This document shows positions 45,175 through 57,347 of a DNA stretch of 57,347 bases, piece by piece. The notes beneath the pieces are model-generated. The model was not told the DNA's origin. It was given only the letters and a program-made list of their open reading frames with translations, and did no database searches. Position 1 is the stretch's first letter. The number at the start of each line of letters is the position of its first letter. The position numbers and the translations under genes are program-made. The DNA is taken from the NCBI GenBank assembly GCA_022453515.1, contig JAJNNY010000112.1, positions 1-57,347 on the forward strand, given 5' to 3'. Source of the stretch: Astrocystis sublimbata (Eukaryota > Ascomycota > Sordariomycetes > Xylariales > Xylariaceae).

Positions 45175-46221
45175 GTGCTTCCAAACTCGCTGCTGTCACT
45201 CCTTGTTACACGGACATTCCACTGTCACCATACCGAGCGCTACCGCCTCAGGGGACGACGAATGGGGATGATATGGGCGTGACCACTGATTATAAGTCTA
45301 GTGGTGTATCACGCTGGCGCCATAAAAAGACTATATACTAAGACAAGTGATGACCACGAGTATGGCAGCTTTGTCTAGACGACATATGGACATAATAACA
45401 ATTCGACTAGTGATGAAGATATGACGGGAGTTCAGGATTTATACCTTGGTTTGAGGAGGGACATTATGGGCCGGAAAGGATTGATATCATATGGAATGTA
45501 ACTTGCTCATCTACTCTTCGAATGCGAGCATTACAAAGAGATTCATTTACATTCTAATAAAGAAAAAAATAGATGAACCTGGATATATCCTCAATCCTCA
45601 GACTAACTGGATGGGTGTGAGGCCCCGGCCAGCCGGCCGGCAGAGACCCGTCGCAGAGATCCGTCAGACCCGTCCAACCTAGTGGTTTTGTAAAGGGGAT
45701 GGCGCCATGCCGGGTGTCATTGATTAGTATGCGTTGCTTTCGTTTACCCCGCGCGCCATGTGCAATCCTACGCATGGCTGGGTGAGATCTCCTGAGACAT
45801 GACCCCACCGATTGAGATCGTATTCCCAGACCGAAGACATGGCGTCGATGGCGTGCTCGCGACCCCGCCAAGCTGAACCTCCGCGCCGCGAATAAGGTAA
45901 AGGTGTCGACCTATCGGGGTGTCTACCCCACGATGACGCCAAATCAGGGCGCGGTGTCGGAAGCAATCAGGTAAGGTAGACCCTTCTGTCTAACAAAGGA
46001 GAGCTGCACGCGCTGCGAAGTGTTCTGCTCCTGGGGAGGCGGGAAGAGGAAAAAGGGCAAGACCTGACTCGCCCAAGCAGCTGTACTAAGGTAATTGGGA
46101 CGTGACCTTCAATGTAGATGCATCTGTCCTGCGTTGCGCAATTCCCCGCGTGTTCGTCCTCCGTTGAATATACTCAATTTGATATTCCATCCACTTGTGC
46201 TTTATATAGACCTTGAACACA
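45175..46221. other. promoter region of sulfhydrylase, right copy
   Basis: Mirror of 30,502-31,549, with one base fewer in a short T run at 45,446-45,447. A TTTATATA stretch lies at 46,201-46,208, only 14 bp before the sulfhydrylase ATG, so it is probably leader sequence and not a TATA box. Confidence 0.45.
45699..45708. promoter_or_regulatory. CYS3/MetR-type sulfur regulator site (right copy)
   Basis: Mirror copy of the ATGGCGCCAT site, 514 bp upstream of the right-hand O-acetylhomoserine sulfhydrylase start. It matches the ATGRYRYCAT consensus exactly. Confidence 0.5.
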
Positions 46222-47810
<1,589 letters not shown>

Positions 47811-48493
47811 AAGTGAAGTTTTGTGGGTGGAGTTGTCGGACTAAGCTAGAGATGGATGAATCGATGCAGGTATTTTGAGATATGCTCGTCAGGGAAGGAA
47901 GATAAGGTATGGAAGTCTGCAATATCAGCAGCACATTGTTCAGTTCAACTCAACCGCTCCCTACCCTACCGAGTACTTGGGTAGATAGATACTAGTACAT
48001 TTGGAGGCCTGCTGCCCATCACCGACGCTGGCAAGTTCCATGTATGAGGGCTTTTACGAACTGGGTCATTCGACCAGTGCAGTCAGCGCAAAGGCAATAA
48101 TAACAAAATAATGAAATTGAAAGCAGAGGTCCTGTGTTTAAAAGAGTTCCTACTATATCGTCCAGGTTCCGAGTTGGAAAGAGGTGCCTACTTAGGTACC
48201 TACCTACCTATGCTCCTGCTGATGCGTGCCCCTCCAGGACCACAATATTACCTATTTACTGAGTGCGATAAGAGGGAAGATGCACTGTATGATGTGAGAC
48301 CGGGAGCCATTGGCTAGAGCTGCTAAGCAGGTAGCTACATATATGCGCAGACAACCTTACACCAACACCGCCTCACCATTTGTGTGAACAGCATCGAGCA
48401 TCACCAGTTCGAGATACCCCCTGATCTTGGATCTCCCCCCTCGACACTTCTCCGCCGTGCGCTTCGGACACCAGAAGAAGTGGTTGGTGCAAG
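47811..48493. other. intergenic between sulfhydrylase and EMC7, right copy
   Basis: Mirror of 28,230-28,912; no differences noticed and no gene seen. Confidence 0.5.
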
Positions 48494-49565
48494 ATGCTTT
48501 TCCCAATCCCGACGATACCCCTGGCCCTCGGCCTCCAGGCCTTGTCTCTCCTCCTCTCACCAGTCGCCGCAACAACAACAACAACAACGGTGACCTTTAC
48601 CATCCCGCCGTCGCCGCAGATCCCGAACCCGGCCGTCCTGCCGCCTTCCACCCACGCCACCCTGACCGCCCTCGGCGCCTCGTACGCGGCGCCCCTGACC
48701 GTCGACAACACCTTCGTCTTCCGCAACGTCACCCCCGGGTCCTACCTCGCCGACGTGTTCTGCGCCACCCACGGCTTTGCGCCGCTGCGCCTCGACGTGA
48801 TCCCCGTGACAGCCGGCGCTGCTGCCGGCGAGGCCAAGACCCTTCATGCCCATACAGAAGACGTCAGCCTGCGGGTCTGGGAGACGTACCGCGGAAATGA
48901 TTGGGACAACAAGGGCGAGGAGTTGCGGCCGGTCGCCGAAGGCGGGGCTTTCCCTGTCAAAGCTCTCGGCCACAAGGTCTTCTACACGGAACGCGGTGCC
49001 TGTGAGTTAATTCGTAGCCTGCCTGCCTGCCTGCCTCGGGGCTGGGCGCCCAACTCGGCTCATACGCTTGAGCACTTGCTCGTTGATCGCGAATGAGAAG
49101 ATGATAAGTAAACGACGCTAGCTAATATATGCCCATGTTCTACCTCGCAGTCAATATCCTGAGCATCCTCAAGAACCCCATGATCCTCATGGGCCTTGTC
49201 AGCTTGGCCCTCTTCGTCGGCATGCCCAAGCTAATGGAGAACAGTGCGTTTCCCCCTCTCTCTTTCCCCCTCCGCCCCCTCCCGCCTGATATGAGTATCA
49301 ATCCGGACTATGTATTAATTACATCACTAACTGACACCTCCCCTCTTTTTTTTCAACAGTGGACCCCGAAACCCGCGCCGAGTTCGAGGAGCAGTCCAAG
49401 AAGAACCCGATGAACAGCCTCATGGGCGGACCGCAGCCGGGCGCCAATCCGATGGGCAACTTCGACATGGCCGGCTTCCTGGCCGGACAGGGGAGCGGCG
49501 CCAAGGAGGAGTCGGCAGAGTCAGGTCCCCGGAATGGCGGCAAGAAGGGTGGTAAGAAGAACTAG
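48494..49565 (+). CDS. emc7: ER membrane protein complex subunit 7, EMC7 (right copy)
   Basis: Mirror copy of the gene at 27,158-28,229: exons 48,494-49,001, 49,151-49,243 and 49,360-49,565, 268 residues with signal peptide, lumenal beta-sandwich, one membrane helix and Lys/Gly-rich tail. EMC works as a fixed-stoichiometry complex, so an extra dose of one subunit alone would be expected to be degraded or neutral. Confidence 0.9.
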
Positions 49566-50707
49566 GCACGCGCACATGCAGTTGGTTACGACGTCGCGTA
49601 TACTATAATTACTAAGTCATAGGAAGCAATGCTGTATCGTTATTGTACCCCTGAAAGCACAAGCGTACCCGCCGGCGAAACCTTCTTTTCTTGTTCTTGA
49701 CCTATTCTACCCTCTATCCATGAGTGAAATGGGAGTGGCCATTAAATTGCTGATCGACCGTTTGCTCTTCCAACCTGACGAGGCGATTGTTGGTGATGTG
49801 AAATGTGCAACGCAGTCGTATATACTCCGGTAAGGTTATATATATATATTGACATCTATAGCCAAGATTCGCATGGCAGTTTTCATTCAGCCATCCTTGC
49901 CTGTCATCACGCAACTAAGAATCACTCTGGAGCAAACGCAACCAGGGACGGTAAAATACATCCCATGCGGGCTTCTCTGGCATTTCGCCCTTTAGGCTTA
50001 AGATGCCATGCCCAGGTCAATAGAAATGCCTATCTAGTGCTCCACGAAGCAATTGTGAAGTTTAGCGGAATCTCAAACCAGAGAATCTTACTTCGCAGTG
50101 TAAAAGGATGCAGCCAATGCAAACTAAACGTTGTGATTAAGCAACTCATGCAACCAGAGCATCATCCTCATTGCAATAATCACATGCCAAAATGGAAGGA
50201 GAAAACACTCCTTGAACAAACACAGTTGGCCATATTCACTTGTGTACAAAATAAATTACCTTTCATATACGGTATATTGTGCATGTTTTTGATTCGTTTT
50301 AAGGAGCATTTGACCTGCTGGCAACTACAAGTACCAGCAACAGCCTACCTAGGATGTAGGTACGATGGTGCCTAAGTACGCGTAGACCCTTCCCAATGTT
50401 TCTGAATGGATACATAAATCAACAATCCAACAATCCATTATTTGTAGCCCATCGCCTCTCACGTTCTTCAAAAACACAGGCGCAAGCAGCTGTCAGGTCG
50501 CACAGTCCAAACATGGATTCCTTGTAGGACTTTTAGGTATAGGTAACGCTAGCATCGTCGTCGGATTTTAGCACTGGACCTGGCCGCGTTTTGAACGGAT
50601 CTGCGTGAAAAAAGAAGCAGCAATCGTGACGCGAAAGTATTCCGTAAAGCTCATCAGTAGTAAGTTCTTTCCATGGTAGTCTCGGAGAGATCTCATTGTG
50701 TGTCTTA
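49566..50707. other. intergenic, convergent 3' flanks, right copy
   Basis: Mirror of 26,016-27,157. The same 190-codon open frame of doubtful meaning appears on the plus strand at 49,803-50,375. Confidence 0.45.
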
Positions 50708-51749
50708 TTAAAAATCGCCGCCGCCATCAAAGTCACCACCATCCTGGCCATCGTTGTAGCCATCTGCGTAGGCCTCTTGCTCGTGATCGTTAATGGAATC
50801 GGCAATCAAGGCGCCACCGAGGACACCGGCACCGAGACCGAGAGCTGCGCCACCGGCCATACCCAGACCACCGCCGCCGGACCTTCCCTGGGGTTGTTGC
50901 TGGTAGCCACCTCCATAGCCGCCACCGTACTGTCCGGGTGGTGGTCCATAACCAGGTTGTCCGTATCCGCCGCCGTATCCGCCGCCGCCGTACTGTCCGG
51001 GTGGTGGTCCATAACCAGGTTGTCCGTAGCCACCTCCGTATTGCCCTGGTGGACCACCGCCGCCGTAGTATCCCTGCTGCGGGGGTTGCTGGTTATAGCC
51101 GCCTTGGCCGCCGTATCCCTGACCGGGATATCCTCCGCCGTGGTTGCCTTGTGAGTCCAACTTGTTCTTGCCGCTGCTGAACAACTTTCCTATCAGGCCT
51201 CTTGACTTGTCGCCAGCGCCGCTGGAGCCGCGCGGTGGCAGTTGGTCAGGGAAGGGCGAGGAGCCGGAGCCGCGGTTCACGGGGTCCGACGAACCGGCGG
51301 CGCTGCGAGCGCGCGCATTCTCCTCCTCCTGGAGCTGGCGGGCCAGACGGGCATCGGCATCTTCGGCATTGCTCTGGTTGTGATAAGAAGCTGCAGCGCC
51401 TCCGGAAGAGCCCCTGTCTCGATCGAAGGGGTTCTTGCTGTCGCTAGATTTATGCGATCCCGAGCCCGGGGTGTAGCCAGGCGGTGGGCCGGCTGGGGCG
51501 GGTGAGGCGTAGGGATCCTCGGCTGGGGCGGTGGGCTTGTCCCACTGCGACACCTTTGTGAATGTGTTGACGTAGAACCTATAGGAGCGATTGCATAGGT
51601 TAGACTGCTGCCCTGGCTATACGACTGTGTTTTCCCTGGTCTGTCGATGCGAGAGTGCGGCGCTGGCAAGCTTACCATTCTTTGTACTCGGCGTTCCACC
51701 GTGCCACCCAGCCCTCTGGGACTTGAGGGGGCGGGCCGTGATCTGCCAT
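50708..51749 (-). CDS. WW-domain, Gly/Tyr/Gln-rich low-complexity protein (right copy)
   Basis: Mirror copy of the gene at 24,974-26,015: exons 51,676-51,749 and 50,708-51,578, 314 residues. The internal 63-nt repeat is the same length in both arms. This is notable because such a tract is prone to slip, so little time or few replications separate the copies (or they are one molecule read twice). Confidence 0.88.
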
Positions 51750-53673
51750 GCGTGTGTTGTTGATGTGTGTTGGCGTTGACGTTGTTGGTAGGCCTTGCTG
51801 CCGTGTGCTCTTTGCTCTTTTAGTAGGTAGATAGACCGTAGGACGAGAGCAAGCAACGATGCGTGTAAGTCAAGCAGTGGGGTGTTTATGTGTGGAATGG
51901 ACCAAGCCGACCAAGTTGGTGACGTTTGGGGTCCCGAGTACTGTCCCGATCGCTCCAGATGTACGGTAGCGCAGGCAGGGGGGAGGAGGAGGGGTCGTCG
52001 GGGGGCGTTCGGGGACGAGCTGTAGGTACTAGCACGCTGCCGAGGCTGCGCTACAAATACCAAGCCAATGAACGGATCCTTGGGGCGTGTAAGTGCAGAA
52101 TCCTTTTCTCACTCGACAGTCAAGTATACACCTCGGGATAAGACAGAGGTGAGAATGGCGATTCTAGGTGAAGACGATGAACGGATATAGGAATCGAGGT
52201 GTTTAGACTAAAGACCCCACGGAGAGAGGGAGGGATATGGAAGATAAAGGAAGGGAGTTGTTGTAAGTGCCAGCTGACGTTCGAAGCCATTGCGGGGGGG
52301 AAACAGGCACCACGTAAGTACACACCAGCCGACCAGCACAGCCTCTGTGCCCAGTACGTACCTAGGTACCTAATTGACTGGCAGACCAGGTGCTCGCTCA
52401 ATCATCAAATGTTGAAGGCTGGGGCAGTCGAGGCAGTGCTTTGCCCCCCAATCCCCTCAATCGGAAACTGCTGGCAGCAGTTCGCAACGCATTGGTTTCG
52501 CGGCCCGCCGAGCTACCATTGCCCCAGGTCCACCGAACCTGCCATTTGGGGTGTTATGGCGCATGTGAGGCCTCCTATGTCCTGTTCCGCGGCCCCTTGA
52601 GTTGGCACTATACAAACACAAATACAAATTACCGAGATGCATGATTGATGCCTACCAACCGTATATACCTATTCAGCTTCAAGATGTACAACAACATCCT
52701 CACACATCGGTATGGCTAGGCCACGCAAAAAAGAAGAACAAAAACCACTACTATCCAGTATGTCATTAAAAGGTTCAGGCTCTGGCCCGGCTCGCGAGAT
52801 GGGAATTGCCACATGAGTTATGAGACCGAGCCCCCCGGGACCTCAAGACAGCCGGTGCCGCCACGTGGTCATTGTCAACGCTGCCGTGGCTGAGACCCGG
52901 GCTCCTTCCTGCTCGGGGTTCGGGGTCTCGCCGGACAACAACCATGACCTCGCTTGGCTGCTTTTTGGTTAATGGAAGTAGGCTGCAATTTGGATTTTTC
53001 GCCACTTTCACCAACTGTTTCTACTGTGTTGCAGAATCGGAACGACTCCTTTCCGCTGCGGCAAATAGTGAGCCCCCGTCATTGTGACTTGACCAGACGA
53101 TTATCATGAATTTGAATTTAATGCCCTACACCTGGCCAAAGCGAACACCAAATCCCCAACTAGGGAATGCCAACATACCTATCAATCAAACTTCCCACTG
53201 ACATGTAAAGATGTTATATCACCCTTGCTGCACCCACCTTCAGCTTGAACATCCCTGGTAATGGGGCTCTAGGCAAGAAGCCGAAAACTCGGACTTGTAT
53301 GTCGCCTCTTACGCTGGTCGAGGGGTAGGAACCCCATCGATCCGGCCCGCTCGTGTCGCTATAGAGTTATATTTATATCTCCAAGTAACGGGGTGTGTGT
53401 GCACCTGCTACATGGAGTTCATAAAAGCCCCTGACTTTGCGCTTCGATGATTGTACAGAGATATCCCCTACGTAGTGAGAAACGGTAACAAACTGGTCTA
53501 CAATAGAAATCATTTCATTTCCAAAACTCAATAAAGAACACTAGCTCATACCACCCATTTGGTCAGCAAGCTCAAGGGGGAAAGCGCCGTACACCTTGGA
53601 CCAGGACTGGCTCCGTGACATGCTTGGTAACCACAGACGACATCTAAACAGAAAGACCAAAATACCGTGCATC
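51750..53673. other. intergenic between WW-domain and CTL-like genes, right copy
   Basis: Mirror of 23,050-24,973; no gene seen. Confidence 0.5.
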
Positions 53674-56058
53674 TCAGACCATATCCCTTTCGTGGTTTCT
53701 ATCCTCGAATAACTTGGCAGCCTCGATGCAGTAAGTGGCACGCTCAAGCCTCCTCTCACTTGCGTAGCAGATGAGAACAGCATCGAGAATCCCCGAAATG
53801 ATGCCCTCCATGGCTCCCAGCACCGCCCATCCTATGGCACAGGCAATGATGCCCACGACGTACGCGTACGCGCTGCCCCTTATGCTCGTGTTGTCTGGCT
53901 CTTGAATTCGCAATTGGCGGGCTGTCATCACCCAAGCCGCGAATCCCAAGGCAATCGCCATCACGAAACGTGCGGCGTGCAGTAGTAGTTTGGCCATGCG
54001 GTATGGAACCAAAGAGGCAGACTGGTTTCGTCGTGAGAAGGCGCTCGGCGTGAGCGTAGTGGTGGGACCCGTCGCCAAGAACTGGATCCTGCCGAGTTGC
54101 GACGCTGATTCCATCAGTGGCAGGGAATGAACCGAGGCAAAAGTCACGGCCAAGGGGTTGGTTAAGACTGTGACTGGCCTCGGTGCAAGCTTCCACCCTA
54201 TGAATTCAAAGATACCAGAAATACGACGAGGGAGGATCAAGATGGGGAGCCGGACGGCTAGTGAGAGCAGAGTCGAGGCGCAAATAGTGCCAAAGACCGT
54301 CGTTGTAGAGTGACCCAAGGCGGCCTTGACAATGTCGTTCGACGACGTAGGCGTCTGAAGGTTGCGGTGGAAGTACCAGTTGGACACTGTTCCTCCGGTT
54401 GTGGCACGGACAACCCCACTCAAGACGGAGAGCGTCCAGACGTACATGAGGAAGAAGAAGATGGCAAGCCACCATGTTGCTGTACCAATCACAAACGCCG
54501 ACAACTTTGTCGAGAAATAGCCTCCTAGGAAGACGCGAGTGAACATCCATAGCCATATCCAGGTCCAGCCCACGACGAAACCGAGCGCGCCGAAGCCGAG
54601 CAACACGAGCGCGGGATTCGCGGCCAGGATACGGCTGGAGAATTCTAACATATCGACGGCCCTGTGAACCTCGTGCCGCCCTTTGTACAAGAGCCATACC
54701 CATACTATTGAGAAGACTCCAGGTATGATAGCAGTATACCTCATAACGATATCCTGTAGACGTGATCCATGATCCGGTCCTTGGAAACTAGAGATCATGG
54801 GGTACAGTGAAAACGAGAACAGGACTATTGGGACACCAAAGAGTATCAGCAAGACCAGGGGTTGCATGAACGATCTAAGTGCTGCCATCCAGAGCAGCGC
54901 AACCACGACCGAGACGAGTGTATCGACGGCCAACAGGTAGAACGACGAGTTGAGTGTTGTGTAGATGGTGTCGCCTATCTTTCCGGCGGGTGGCGAAGTA
55001 TGCAGCCATACCAGTATGAATGTTGCAATGAGCGACGCAATAGCAATCAGGTACAGCCAAGCGAAGAACTGGTCGTGTACAAAAATCTCACCGTACATCT
55101 GCGGCTGTGGAGGAGCCGGGATGTTTCCAGGTTGCTCGGTTTCCTGCTCGTCATCGTCCTCATCTTCCTCGGCAATAGCTTGACGCATGAGACGGCTGTC
55201 ACGCTGAAAATTCGAGTGCGCTTTGCTTGCCACGCCCTTGGAGCTGCCTTTTACGGATTTGAACTGTTGAAAAGCGGGTGGTGACGAATCTATCGGGGCC
55301 TCCATGAGGAGGTCCTCCGGTACCGAGTTGTCCATGACCGTCGACTCCAGCCCGACGTCCACCATCCTGCCGCCCTCGTCGCTGTCCGAGCTTTGTCGTG
55401 TGCGTATCTGCACTGCGGCCGTCGGCGGCTCTTCCCTCGACCTACGTGTGGATTGTCGACCTTTGAAGCTCGAGTCCCCGTTCCAGCTACTCTTTATACC
55501 CATCGGACGATCCCGGTCTTCGTACAGCCTGCTGTCGCGTTCTCCACTCTGGTCTAGGGATGCCCGACTTGCGTCATTCTCGGAAGCAGAGCTGTCCTCC
55601 AAGCGGCTCGAGACAAACACACGACGTGACTGTTGCAGGGCATGGAAATCAGCAGCCTCCCTGACGTCCTCCTCATCGTCGTCTCGATACTCGTTCACGG
55701 CGCTATGAAATAGCGGTGCATCGGGGGCCGTATGGTAGCGGGAGGCGAACCCTCCGAACCTGGACTGGGATGGCTGGTATGGATTTCCGAGGCGTGACTG
55801 TGACTGGTAGGAGAAGCGAGCTGGCTGTCTCGCAGCTCTCGAAGGTGCATCAGAAGGCTGTCGACCGGAAGGCTCGTTGGTGTCGGCCGGCGCTCCAAAG
55901 CTGGAGATGCGAGACTGCGACTGTGAAAGAAAGCGCGAGGCATCTAGACCGGTTAGCGGTTAGACTTGTGAGCGTTGAGGTGGCAAGGAGACTTGGGCCA
56001 ATACTTGATTCAGCATGACGGAAGCGGCTCGCAGTGACGACTTACATTCCGAGAACAT
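53674..56058 (-). CDS. CTL/Pns1-family choline transporter-like protein (right copy)
   Basis: Mirror copy of the gene at 20,665-23,049: exons 56,046-56,058 (13 nt) and 53,674-55,943, 760 residues, identical product. It is the outermost gene visible in the right arm; the next gene outward on the left (Rab) has no mirror inside the window. Confidence 0.88.
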
Positions 56059-57347
56059 GTTTCACGATATGAATGCCGGAGGAGGACGACGCCAGCAGAA
56101 ACAGGGAACTCGTCAGGGAACTTGTCAGGGCTGAGGTTGAGAGTGGGAGGTAGAGATTAAGATTCGAGTCGTACGTGCACCCCGTTAGTCGGTCAGCCAG
56201 CCGGTTTGGTTCGCATGGGGCGGTTGGTGATGCCCAGCCAGGCAAGGCGAGATGACAGGCTGGGGCTGGTGGGATGCAGATGAGCAGGCACCGAGGACGG
56301 CGAAGGCTATTTGGATGTTCCCTTCCGCTGCTGTCTTGCTGATACGTCGATATGAACAACGGAGGGGCCGACTGTATTGAGGAGCTGTGTGTTTACTGTG
56401 CTGAAAATTACCTGATTAATTCTTGTAAAGAAGAAGCAAACAAGTTGGATAGAAGGCGATAGAAAGCCGGCGTTGAGGTGTTGTGAGATGAGTTGCACCT
56501 CAGCTTTGGGAGACGACGTAAGATTGATGGAGGTAGGTAGCCTAAGGTAGGTAGTGTTTGGAAGTCGGCTGGTTCTTGTCCGACCAACACGGCATTAGGT
56601 AGGCTTACAGGCAGGTAGTAGGTACCTATAGTACCTCTCGAGTTGATGGTACAGACCGTGCGGATGATTCAATGTTCCCAGGCACCAGGGTACGACGACG
56701 GTATGACTGAATGATGCAAGTTCAAGGTGCTCGGGTGCCTAGCCTCTAGGTAATGGCAATTCCAGCCCTCTACGGGAAGTCCCTGGTACAAGTGGGTCTC
56801 ACGAGTGGGTGCTCACGCGCAGCTTGAACCCAGCGCAGCTACGGAAGCCGCCAAGCAGTGCGGAGATAGCGTGATAAGGTACTGGGCGACTTAGGGCGAA
56901 TCAGTGCTGCGAGGCATCCGCCTGAATGACCTGCTGTGCAGTACCTATAACAGTAAGTTCATCCCAAGGTAATAGGCTCGATAGGCACGATCAAGCACCG
57001 CAAATCCAGACCCTACAGGTAAGTACATGTGTACTCTAGGTACCTGTAGATAGGTGAGGCAGTACTAGATCACCACCTGCAGTTGGCTCAGAGAGATAAG
57101 AAATAGTAAGTACTGCCTAGGTACATGTACATACCTACCCAAGGTAAATGTACCTGGGCACCTCTCATCAAAGGTTGAGCCAGACAATAAGCCACGCTGA
57201 TAACAATACAGCAGATGACTCCAGGGTCTCGAGCTATGTTATTGCGGCATCACGAGAGAGATATATGTAAGATCTTTGGCCTGATAATGTGGGGGAAGTT
57301 CACAACCTGAGGTCGCGATGGGCAGGGGAGTGTCACAAGTGGCAGTG
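56059..57347. other. intergenic, outer end of right arm, cut by window edge
   Basis: Mirror of 19,374-20,664, with the same CCTAGGTA-rich DNA. It differs only by two bases within the last 40 bp. There are no telomere repeats at the edge and no gene. Confidence 0.55.

Overview
The window comes from a filamentous ascomycete, most likely a Sordariomycete. Its genes are interrupted by short introns of about 50-170 nt with GT..AG ends and CTAAC-like branch points. The products are typical fungal ones (a Chs7-family chaperone, a Pmt2-type O-mannosyltransferase, O-acetylhomoserine sulfhydrylase). Intergenic DNA is full of CCTAGGTA / AGGTACCT low-complexity motifs. All exon structures below were read by eye from splice signals and family knowledge; no search was run.

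The dominant feature is a giant inverted repeat. From about 19,374 to the right edge (57,347) the DNA is a near-perfect palindrome folded at about 38,364: arms of about 19 kb each and a 33-bp AT-only spacer at 38,348-38,380. Mirror coordinates sum to 76,726 near the centre and step down to 76,721 at the edge, because a few small extra bases occur in the left arm. The six genes in each arm have identical products. The window ends inside the right arm, so the full size is unknown. It is either a real fold-back duplication or an assembly/read fold-back at a contig end.

Single-copy left part (1-19,373): a Chs7-like gene (1,109-2,326, minus); a gene-poor 8-kb stretch with a decayed NRPS-like synthetase C-terminus (6,514-7,250) abutting a Tad-like LINE 3' relic (7,250-8,060); an MFS sugar porter with a long N-terminal extension (10,263-12,526, plus); Pmt2 (13,772-16,376, plus); and a Rab GTPase with an unusual internal insertion (17,498-18,476, minus).

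Each palindrome arm holds, from outside to centre: a choline-transporter-like (CTL/Pns1) membrane protein, a WW-domain Gly-rich protein, EMC7, O-acetylhomoserine sulfhydrylase with a CYS3/MetR-type site upstream, a four-helix MARVEL-like protein, and a long-chain acyl-CoA synthetase. The two synthetase genes converge on the fold, with 975 bp between their stop codons. The cargo is ordinary housekeeping metabolism and secretory-pathway function, not a biosynthetic cluster. The unusual thing is the architecture: a recent, RIP-free, gene-dense palindrome.
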